Assembly (NCBI GenBank): GCA_045592225.1
Contig: JAZNUH010000067.1
Location: 1 to 21,671, forward strand
DNA from: JAZNUH01 sp045592225
GTDB lineage: Bacteria; Bacillota; Clostridia; UMGS1883; UMGS1540
Direction: 5' to 3'
Length of the DNA stretch: 21,671 bases
Part shown: positions 7,069 through 14,192 of the stretch, in pieces
Numbering within the stretch: position 1 is the first letter of the stretch
Layout: the number at the start of each line of letters is the position of its first letter
The notes under the pieces: generated by a model
Database searches by the model: none
Told to the model about the DNA's origin: nothing
Seen by the model: only the letters and a program-made list of their open reading frames with translations
Made by a program: the position numbers and the translations under genes

Positions 7069-8373
7069 ATGAGAAATTATAAAACTCAAATGGATGCCGC
7101 AAAAAGAGGTATTATAACACCTGAAATGAAGACGGTTGCGGAGAAGGAATACAGAACACCGGAGGAAATAATGGAGCTGGTTGCCGGGGGGCAGGTAGTA
7201 ATATGTGCAAATAAATTACATACCTGTATAGACCCCAACGGTGTAGGTTCAATGCTGCGCACCAAGATTAATGTTAACCTGGGTATATCAAAAGACTGCA
7301 AGGATTATGACATTGAAATGGAAAAGGTTATGGCAGCAGTGAATATGGGAGCAGAGGCCATAATGGATTTGTCTTCGCACGGAAACACTCAGCCATTCAG
7401 ACGAAAGCTTATAAGCGAATGCCCTGCTATGATAGGAACAGTTCCGGTGTATGACAGCGTAATTCACTATCAAAGAGATTTGGATACGCTTACCGCAAAG
7501 GATTTTATTGATGTTATAAGACTTCATGCACAGGATGGGGTTGATTTTGTAACCATTCACTGCGGTATTACAAGAAAGACCATAGAGCAGATTAAAAAAC
7601 ATAAAAGAAAGATGAATATAGTTTCACGCGGCGGTTCTTTGGTATTTGCGTGGATGAGCATGACAGGTGAAGAAAATCCCTTCTACGAATATTACGATGA
7701 AATACTCGACATCTGCCGTGAATATGATGTTACCATTTCTCTTGGAGATGCCTGCCGCCCGGGATGTTTAGCTGATGCAAGTGACGTGTGCCAGATAGAA
7801 GAGCTGGTAAGACTCGGCGAGCTTACAAAACGTGCATGGGAAAAAGATGTTCAGGTTATGGTGGAAGGACCGGGACATATGCCCTTAGACCAGATTGAAG
7901 CTAATATGAAGCTTCAACAGACCATCTGTATGGGGGCGCCATTTTATGTGTTAGGTCCTATTGTTACTGATATAGCACCCGGATATGATCACATAACTTC
8001 AGCTATAGGCGGTGCGGTTGCAGCTTCTGCAGGAGCGGCATTTCTTTGTTATGTAACACCGGCAGAGCATTTGGCTTTACCAAACGTGGATGATGTAAAA
8101 CAGGGGATTATAGCATCAAAAATTGCGGCGCATGCAGCAGATATTGCAAAAAAGATTCCGCACGCAAGAGACATTGACGATAAAATGGCGGATGCAAGAA
8201 GAAGCTTTGATTGGGAAAAGCAGTGGGAATGCTCCATAGACCCTGAAACTGCAAAGAAAATCCGCGATGACAGAAAACCTGAAATTGAGGAAAGCTGTTC
8301 TATGTGCGGTAAATTCTGCGCAGTAAGAAGTATGCATAAGGCATTAAATGATGAACACATTGATATATTATAA
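7069..8373 (+). CDS. thiC: Phosphomethylpyrimidine synthase ThiC (radical SAM)
   Basis: A 434-residue enzyme that rearranges 5-aminoimidazole ribotide to HMP phosphate. It is the short form, lacking the N-terminal domain found in E. coli ThiC. Strongly conserved stretches are visible: D-L-S-S-H-G-N-T, V-E-G-P-G-H-M-P, and the run around D-I-A-P-G-Y-D-H-I-T-S-A-I-G-G. The C-terminal iron-sulfur motif is at C410, C413 and C417, i.e. C-x2-C-x3-C, one residue shorter than the C-x2-C-x4-C quoted for E. coli-type ThiC. GAAAGGA (7053-7059) lies 9 nt before the ATG. Last gene of the riboswitch operon. No clear terminator lies between its stop and the araC promoter at 8388, so some read-through is possible. 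Confidence 0.96.
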   Translation: MRNYKTQMDAAKRGIITPEMKTVAEKEYRTPEEIMELVAGGQVVICANKLHTCIDPNGVGSMLRTKINVNLGISKDCKDYDIEMEKVMAAVNMGAEAIMDLSSHGNTQPFRRKLISECPAMIGTVPVYDSVIHYQRDLDTLTAKDFIDVIRLHAQDGVDFVTIHCGITRKTIEQIKKHKRKMNIVSRGGSLVFAWMSMTGEENPFYEYYDEILDICREYDVTISLGDACRPGCLADASDVCQIEELVRLGELTKRAWEKDVQVMVEGPGHMPLDQIEANMKLQQTICMGAPFYVLGPIVTDIAPGYDHITSAIGGAVAASAGAAFLCYVTPAEHLALPNVDDVKQGIIASKIAAHAADIAKKIPHARDIDDKMADARRSFDWEKQWECSIDPETAKKIRDDRKPEIEESCSMCGKFCAVRSMHKALNDEHIDIL

Positions 8374-8387
8374 TTTAATATAGACGC

Positions 8388-8417
8388 TTGACAAGATATT
8401 TTTTCGTAGTTTATAAT
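8388..8417 (+). promoter_or_regulatory. SigA-type promoter of the AraC-family gene
   Basis: TTGACA (8388-8393), an 18-nt spacer and TATAAT (8412-8417): both hexamers match the consensus exactly. The start site would fall near 8424, giving a leader of about 30 nt with AGGAGAG before the ATG at 8455. This separates the regulator from the upstream riboswitch operon. Confidence 0.88.
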
Positions 8418-8454
8418 GAATTTAAGTAACAAAATTATTTTACAGGAGAGGCAC

Positions 8455-9267
8455 ATGCGTCGCTTAATAAAACCTTATAATGATGATAATTTTCTTGTCG
8501 CAGCTTATAACGAATTTTACTGCAGTGGCAAACACACGCATGATTTCTACGAAATAAAGTATATTATTTCCGGTGTGGGTAAGCACATTATTAATGATGC
8601 AGTTTTCCCGGTGCACAGCGGCGATGTTTACATGATAGCACCGGGTACCAGCCATTACTTTGAATCCAAAGAAAAAGAAAATCCCGTTTTGGTTTATAAT
8701 CTTGTTGATGAAGAAGCTGTAAAGCTTGTGCAGGATGAAAAACTGAAAACACTTTTGAAAAAACCGTATATAGCTCTATCAGATGAAGGTCAATTTGCAA
8801 AAAATATTTTTACGGAACTTAACGCTGAATATATAAGGCGCGATGCCGGATGGCGTGAGAATATTACTGCAGGATTTCTGCGCATACTGTCATTTATGGC
8901 AAGGGAAGGGCAGCAAGGTGCCTTGGAACAATCTGATACAGAAGACCCTATACTGATGGTCAAGCGATATATCGAAGAGCATTATAACGAGTCAATTTCG
9001 CTTGATGAGCTCAGCGTGGTTACACATTATAACCCCGCCTACTTAAGTCGTTATTTTAGAAGTGTTACCGGGGAAACAATAACTTCATATGTGCAGCATT
9101 TGCGTGTAACGCGTGCGTGTATATGGCTGAGAGAAAGCACGCACTCTTTTGCTGATATTGCTATGAGGCTGGGGTATGAAAATGAGGAGTATTTTAGAAA
9201 GATTTTCAAGAGAATAACAGGAAAAACTCCGCAGGAGTACAGAAATGAATTTGGAAGAGCAGATTAA
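8455..9267 (+). CDS. AraC-family transcriptional regulator with cupin sensor domain
   Basis: A 270-residue DNA-binding protein. Residues about 10-85 form a cupin-type AraC ligand domain (H27-T-H-D-F-Y-E, then S-G-D-V-Y-M-I-A-P-G-T-S-H). Residues about 165-267 carry two helix-turn-helix motifs of the AraC/XylS type, including P-A-Y-L-S-R-Y-F, F-A-D-I-A-M-R-L-G-Y and the closing K-T-P-Q-E-Y-R. Such proteins usually sense a sugar or oligosaccharide. The ATG at 8455 is chosen for AGGAGAG (8444-8450); the upstream ATG at 8416 overlaps the -10 and cannot be used from this promoter. It lies between the thiamine operon and a polysaccharide-use cluster. Position and sensor type suggest it controls the latter, perhaps in response to a rhamnose-containing sugar (inference). 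A strong terminator follows. Confidence 0.9.
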   Translation: MRRLIKPYNDDNFLVAAYNEFYCSGKHTHDFYEIKYIISGVGKHIINDAVFPVHSGDVYMIAPGTSHYFESKEKENPVLVYNLVDEEAVKLVQDEKLKTLLKKPYIALSDEGQFAKNIFTELNAEYIRRDAGWRENITAGFLRILSFMAREGQQGALEQSDTEDPILMVKRYIEEHYNESISLDELSVVTHYNPAYLSRYFRSVTGETITSYVQHLRVTRACIWLRESTHSFADIAMRLGYENEEYFRKIFKRITGKTPQEYRNEFGRAD

Positions 9268-9282
9268 ATACAGGTAAAAAAT

Positions 9283-9320
9283 AGAGGGGGTATTTGTATA
9301 AATACCCTCCTCTTTTTTTT
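9283..9320 (+). terminator. Rho-independent terminator after the AraC-family gene
   Basis: Stem AGAGGGGGTATTT (9283-9295) with AAATACCCTCCTCT (9300-9313, one bulged T), loop GTAT, then a run of eight T (9313-9320). It separates the regulator from the downstream cluster. Confidence 0.92.
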
Positions 9321-9329
9321 ATGTCCGTA

Positions 9330-9346
9330 TGCTATAATTTTTATAG
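9330..9346 (+). promoter_or_regulatory. Extended -10 promoter of the polysaccharide cluster, overlapped by a palindrome
   Basis: TGC-TATAAT (9330-9338) is an extended -10 element. No good -35 is seen 17 nt upstream, where the terminator T-run lies; this is typical of extended -10 or activator-dependent promoters. The -10 is embedded in a perfect CTATAA-TTT-TTATAG palindrome (9332-9346) that could be an operator or simply AT-rich coincidence. AAGGAGG (9358-9364) and the ATG at 9372 follow. Confidence 0.6.
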
Positions 9347-9371
9347 TAGTCGAAAAAAGGAGGCTTTAACT

Positions 9372-11177
9372 ATGAAAAGAAAAATTTTGGCATTATGTCT
9401 GGTGTTACTGTTGTGTCTGACTGTATTTTACAGTGCACCTGCAGCTGCGACAGAAAATCTGCTGAGTGACGGAAGCTTTGAGAATTTTGGAGTCGAGGGA
9501 GAAAGCACTGAATGGATTTGCCATTCCCATTCCAATACAAGCAGTATCGAACCCTTGGAAGAGGCGGCAATGAGCGGCAACTACGGCATTCGTATTGCAG
9601 GAAATTCAGAAGACGCCGCAGCAGGTGTATGGCAGGTGCTTGAAAACCATTCAGGGCTTACCGTTAAGGCAAGTGTCTGGGTTAAAATTGTGGATTATGC
9701 AGTGGGCGACGGTATACGCCTGATTGCAAGAAAAGATACATTTGACGGTGATGCACTAAGCTACACAAGCTTTAAAAATACAACAGGTGGCGAATGGGAG
9801 CAGTTCAGTATTACATGCACTCTCACAGATAACAGCCCTGTGTTTTTTGAACTGATGTGTGCAAATCCCTCTTCGGGCTTTGTAATCTATGCAGATGATT
9901 TTGTTGTAGAAGAAGTTGAGCCTGAGCTGATTAACGGAAATCTCGATATACTCACTCAGGATGAAAGTGACTTTGAAGGCTGGGGTGATTATCGTGGTGC
10001 TGCACAAACAGAGGAAGAGGTTATAGCAGAAGAAGGCCGCGGTTATGTTGCCTGCTTTACTACACAGGGGTATATTGGGCAGACTATGTCGATAAGACCT
10101 GCAACAAAGTATCGCCTGACCTTTGATATTAAGTCATCTGCAGCGGTTGGAGAGATAAAAGTAGAGATGGCTCAATCGGTTGTACGTGAAAAAATAAACA
10201 CCGGTGGAGTGTGGCAGAGAGAGTTTTGCGATTTTACAACAGGTGAGGATGAATACAGTGTAAGAATTTTACTTCGCTATGTCGGTGCAGACGGCGCAGA
10301 GGTTTATTATGACAATGCAGCTGTTACAGAAATTGCAGATGATGGCGAATGCGTAACAAACGGCGAATTTGAGTACGGGGCCGATGGTGTTTCGTGCTGG
10401 ACTACAGAAGGTAATCTTACCAATTCAACGGCTACTCTTACAAAAAGTGCCGATGCATATGAAGGGGCTGGTGCAGTAAAGATAACAAATTCAACTACAA
10501 CCGGTGCCGCATCCCTCCGACAGACTATATATCCTGCGCATTCAAAGGATACACTCTATGAATTTTCCGCTATGGTGCGCCTTGACAATCCCTCCACAAG
10601 TCAGGATGCACAGGCAGTTTTGTGCCTGGAAAAGCATAAAACTGCCGAAGGTGGCGGCTATGTCAGCGACGGAGGAGCTATAAATAAAGTTGTTTTACAA
10701 AAAGACCTTCCTGTGGGCAAGTGGGTACGCCTTACTATGATGGTGCCTCTTTCAAGTGCAAACACACGTGCACAGATTAAGGTGCGTGTCATCTACGGCG
10801 GCAGCGTTTCCTTTGATGCGGTATCTGCAAAGCCGCTTGTGGACAATAAAGTTTATTTTTCCACAATGGATGGTGCTGAAACAGAAAAAATTAATGGTGA
10901 CGGTACACGTGTTACTGTATATTTAGCACCTGCATACGCAAAGGATGACGTGATGGTAGCAACAGCAGTTTATAAAGAATATGCAGGGGCAGACAGACTC
11001 AGTAGTTTTGATTTTGCGCCGACAACCGAAAATCATGCGGACGGCTACAGGAAAATTGAATTTGATATAAGTGTACCTGCAGATTTTGCAGAAAAAGATT
11101 ACTATGTGAAGGTTTTTGCATGGGATAGTGCTGTAGGTATGCATCCCATAACATCACCTGCATTTTTAACAAAGTAA
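9372..11177 (+). CDS. Exported multi-CBM protein without catalytic domain
   Basis: A 601-residue precursor. Residues 1-26 form a signal peptide (MKRK, a hydrophobic core, then A-P-A-A-A before T27). The mature protein has three jelly-roll CBM_4_9-like modules at about 29-182, 186-322 and 327-487. Each opens with an N-G-x-[FL]-[ED]-like turn (L-S-D-G-S-F-E, I-N-G-N-L-D, V-T-N-G-E-F-E) and closes with a Y-x-D-[ND] or similar strand. A C-terminal beta-sandwich (about 494-601) contains V-K-V-F-A-W-D-S, a signature seen in clostridial surface proteins. No glycosidase, lyase, SLH or sortase motif is visible. It probably binds polysaccharide outside the cell as a companion of the next two products. 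Start: AAGGAGG at 9358-9364 and the signal peptide fix the ATG at 9372; upstream in-frame residues would overlap the terminator. The next gene follows after 29 nt. Confidence 0.82.
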   Translation: MKRKILALCLVLLLCLTVFYSAPAAATENLLSDGSFENFGVEGESTEWICHSHSNTSSIEPLEEAAMSGNYGIRIAGNSEDAAAGVWQVLENHSGLTVKASVWVKIVDYAVGDGIRLIARKDTFDGDALSYTSFKNTTGGEWEQFSITCTLTDNSPVFFELMCANPSSGFVIYADDFVVEEVEPELINGNLDILTQDESDFEGWGDYRGAAQTEEEVIAEEGRGYVACFTTQGYIGQTMSIRPATKYRLTFDIKSSAAVGEIKVEMAQSVVREKINTGGVWQREFCDFTTGEDEYSVRILLRYVGADGAEVYYDNAAVTEIADDGECVTNGEFEYGADGVSCWTTEGNLTNSTATLTKSADAYEGAGAVKITNSTTTGAASLRQTIYPAHSKDTLYEFSAMVRLDNPSTSQDAQAVLCLEKHKTAEGGGYVSDGGAINKVVLQKDLPVGKWVRLTMMVPLSSANTRAQIKVRVIYGGSVSFDAVSAKPLVDNKVYFSTMDGAETEKINGDGTRVTVYLAPAYAKDDVMVATAVYKEYAGADRLSSFDFAPTTENHADGYRKIEFDISVPADFAEKDYYVKVFAWDSAVGMHPITSPAFLTK

Positions 11178-11206
11178 CAACCAAAAAATATAAAGGAGAA
11201 ATGAAA

Positions 11207-14101
11207 ATGAAAATTCGTACCATGTTAAGAATGTTTCTGATCACGTTGACCCTGACAGCTTTGTGTAGTATATCTGCAGCGGCAGAAGAATTTTCCAATG
11301 TGACAAACGGCAGCTTTGAAAATGCATGGGCAGTTAAAGGTACTGCCACAACAGGCTGGTCCAATGCTATGGACGGAGGAAGATCAATAGTTGAAGACAC
11401 TACTGCGCCCGATGGTGCAAAGGTATTACAGATGGCGGCAGACCCCGAGCTGGAAATTATTAACCTTTCCTACAATGTATGGCTGGAAGCAGGTACAAAA
11501 TACCAGCTGCATTACTGGGTTAAATCAACAGGAACGGCAGCGCAGACAAGCGGTGTTACAGTAAAAAGACTCGCTACAGAATATGAAAACGGTACATATA
11601 AAAGAACAGAAGCGACGGTTGGAAGCTATGACGTTGTGGGAACAGACGGAGTGTGGAAAAAACAGACCATTACCGTAAATCCCTTCCTTGACGCACAGGG
11701 CTCATATACATTTATTTTCAGAAATTATCTTCCTGAAAGCGGCGTAACAGTTTACTATGACAAAATTGAGCTTGTAAAGAGCGAAATTGACAACGGCAGC
11801 TTTGAAGAAGCCTATGTTACAACAAATACAGCATCAAACGGATGGAGAACAAAGCTTGATGCCTGGAGAGTAATTGATACACAGGGTTATGACGGCGACA
11901 ATTCACTTAAGCTTATTTCCAACAATGCGGCAAACGGCGGCTGGGTTGCACACGAATATGACAGAAGTCTCGAACCTAATGTTAAATACACACTCAGCTT
12001 TTATGTAAAGGTTAGCGGTAAGGCGCTTGTAACAGGTGTTCGTTACAGCGATTACGGTTTGCCTACAAAATATTTGTTTAACGATTTTGTTATTGAAGAC
12101 ACAAACGGCAAATGGGTAAGAAAGGACATTACCTTTACCGTACCTACCGACAGCAGCGGACTGTGCAAGAACAATTTCCACTTCCGTGTAAGCAATGCGG
12201 TTGACAATGTAGCCTGGTACGATGATATAAGACTTTACAAGAGCCACATTGACAACGGTAGCTTTGAAATGCCTTATGCAAACTCGGGTAATGCATCAAA
12301 CGGCTGGCGTACAAACATGGCAGAGGGCAAGGTAGAGCTTGACAATACAACAGCGGCAGACGGTACAACATCTGTAAAAATTAATGGTACAAGCAACTAC
12401 TTAGAATACAACTACTATCTGGAAACAGGACAGAAATACCGCCTTACATACTGGGTAAAGTCAACAAGTGTAAGGGGCGCAACATCATACGTAACCCTGC
12501 AGTATAACAATGGCGCATGGACAAAAATAAAGGATTATTTTGTAACCGGAACAAACGGAGCATGGAAAAAAGAGACAATAGAGTTTATAGCTCCTGCATC
12601 TGCAACCGATGCTAAACAGAGATATCTGTTTGACTTCCGCATCCGTTATGCAGAGGAAACAGTATGGTATGACAATGTTATACTTGAAAAAATAAACGAT
12701 GATGTTCTGTTAAGCTATGAGGATGTTTTTGCATCGGTAGAAGATGGTGCTACAAGCTATACTCTACCTTCAACAACACCCCGCGGCTACAATGTAGTAT
12801 GGTCATCAAACAGCCCTGCACTTGTAGTAGACGGTTACACAGCAACACCTGTTCGTAATGTGGAAAATGATTACGAAGTGGTGCTTACGGCAACCATAAC
12901 TGTAGACGGTACTCTGGAATATACAAGAACACGTGATTTTGTATGTGTAGTTCATGCTAATAAACTGTATGCAAAATTTGATCTTAAGAATGCCTCGGAC
13001 AAGAAATTGCTGGCGGCTATCGCATCCTACGAGGGCCGCAGACTCAAGGGTGTAGATATGACAGCGGTAGAAATTGGCGGTACAACTGCAGAGGTTTCTC
13101 TGTCACCCGATGGGGATGAACTCAAAACATTCATCTGGACAGACGATGAAATTGAACCTATCAGCAACGATTTATACACAGTAAAGCTCAGCCACGTATC
13201 CGAAGCGGGTGCAAAGGCTACACTTTATCAGCTGGTGCCCAGAAAGAGCGACGGAACCTATAATGTAGATGACCTTATGATGGGTTATGTTATAAAAACA
13301 GCAGAAGGCAAAATTATTGTTATTGACGGTGGACTTGAAAAACCCGGTCATATAGCTACAACAGAGAGCGAAGGCTATCTCTTTGCACAGCTTCAGGAAA
13401 TAACGGGTCAGGAAAACCCCGTAATTGATGCGTGGATTTTCACACACGCTCACTCTGACCATATGTTAGAGTTTGCAAGAATGGTAGAAAACCATAATGG
13501 CGAATTTACTGTAAACAATTTCTATTATAATTTCAAGGCTATGCGTGATGCAGGTATGACACCCGGGGATGATGCAGCTTATGACAGATTTAAAGCGGCT
13601 TTCAATACATATATGGGCAGCGAAACTGCTTATGATGAGTTTGATGCTACCGAAAGAGGTGACAGCTTTACTCTTGACGGTGTACAGGTAAACTTTATAT
13701 ATCATCCCACTCCTGAATCAAAAATAGACGGAACAAACAATGCCAGCTTGATATTTACCGTAACAGTAGACGGTCAGAAAATACTGTTTTTAGGTGACCT
13801 TGGTGAAAACGGCGGTATCAAGATGTTATCCACCTGCACAGCTGAAGAACTTAAGAGTGATATTGTACAGATGGCTCACCACGGACAGAACGGCGTTTTA
13901 AGAGACGTTTACGAGGCTGTTGATGCAAAGGTTGCTTTGTGGCCCACACCCGTCTGGGTTTGGACAGCTCCCTACGGCACATACAAAACAGAAGAGGTAA
14001 GATGGTGGATGAATGACCTTGGCATAAGAAAGAACCATGTTGCAGCCGAGGAAGGAATGGTTGCAATACCCTTACCTTATGATTACGACTGGAGACTGTA
14101 A
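11207..14101 (+). CDS. Exported CBM-repeat protein with C-terminal ComEC-like metallo-beta-lactamase-fold domain
   Basis: A 964-residue precursor with a signal peptide (residues 1-26, ending A-A-A before EE). Three CBM_4_9-like modules lie at about 30-192, 193-345 and 347-495. The last two start with identical I-D-N-G-S-F-E and share A-S-N-G-W-R-T. Then come an Ig-like region (about 500-583) and a small sandwich with L-K-T-F-I-W-T (about 585-655). The C-terminal MBL domain (about 658-964) has V-I-D-G-G, T-H-A-H-S-D-H (H747, H749, D751, H752), an N-N-A-S-L segment, G-D-L-G (D864) and A-H-H-G-Q (H891/H892). This order resembles the ComEC/Rec2 MBL subgroup rather than true beta-lactamases. It is probably a secreted metal-dependent hydrolase aimed at a polysaccharide; the bond cut is unknown. 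The ATG at 11207 is preferred over 11201 because AAAGGAG (11192-11198) is then 8 nt away. Confidence 0.85.
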   Translation: MKIRTMLRMFLITLTLTALCSISAAAEEFSNVTNGSFENAWAVKGTATTGWSNAMDGGRSIVEDTTAPDGAKVLQMAADPELEIINLSYNVWLEAGTKYQLHYWVKSTGTAAQTSGVTVKRLATEYENGTYKRTEATVGSYDVVGTDGVWKKQTITVNPFLDAQGSYTFIFRNYLPESGVTVYYDKIELVKSEIDNGSFEEAYVTTNTASNGWRTKLDAWRVIDTQGYDGDNSLKLISNNAANGGWVAHEYDRSLEPNVKYTLSFYVKVSGKALVTGVRYSDYGLPTKYLFNDFVIEDTNGKWVRKDITFTVPTDSSGLCKNNFHFRVSNAVDNVAWYDDIRLYKSHIDNGSFEMPYANSGNASNGWRTNMAEGKVELDNTTAADGTTSVKINGTSNYLEYNYYLETGQKYRLTYWVKSTSVRGATSYVTLQYNNGAWTKIKDYFVTGTNGAWKKETIEFIAPASATDAKQRYLFDFRIRYAEETVWYDNVILEKINDDVLLSYEDVFASVEDGATSYTLPSTTPRGYNVVWSSNSPALVVDGYTATPVRNVENDYEVVLTATITVDGTLEYTRTRDFVCVVHANKLYAKFDLKNASDKKLLAAIASYEGRRLKGVDMTAVEIGGTTAEVSLSPDGDELKTFIWTDDEIEPISNDLYTVKLSHVSEAGAKATLYQLVPRKSDGTYNVDDLMMGYVIKTAEGKIIVIDGGLEKPGHIATTESEGYLFAQLQEITGQENPVIDAWIFTHAHSDHMLEFARMVENHNGEFTVNNFYYNFKAMRDAGMTPGDDAAYDRFKAAFNTYMGSETAYDEFDATERGDSFTLDGVQVNFIYHPTPESKIDGTNNASLIFTVTVDGQKILFLGDLGENGGIKMLSTCTAEELKSDIVQMAHHGQNGVLRDVYEAVDAKVALWPTPVWVWTAPYGTYKTEEVRWWMNDLGIRKNHVAAEEGMVAIPLPYDYDWRL

Positions 14102-14124
14102 GAATTTATTCTTATAAAAAAGTA

Positions 14125-14158
14125 AAGGCTGCCGCAGACTAAAGATTGCGGCAACTTT
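14125..14158 (+). other. Intergenic stem-loop between the CBM-MBL and SLH-glycosidase genes
   Basis: TGCCGCA (14130-14136) pairs perfectly with TGCGGCA (14147-14153) across a 10-nt loop. No T-run follows, so this is at best an attenuator or an mRNA 3'-end/processing hairpin rather than a full terminator. Confidence 0.5.
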
Positions 14159-14192
14159 CAACAAAAAGTAACATACAAAAGGAGGAGCATTA

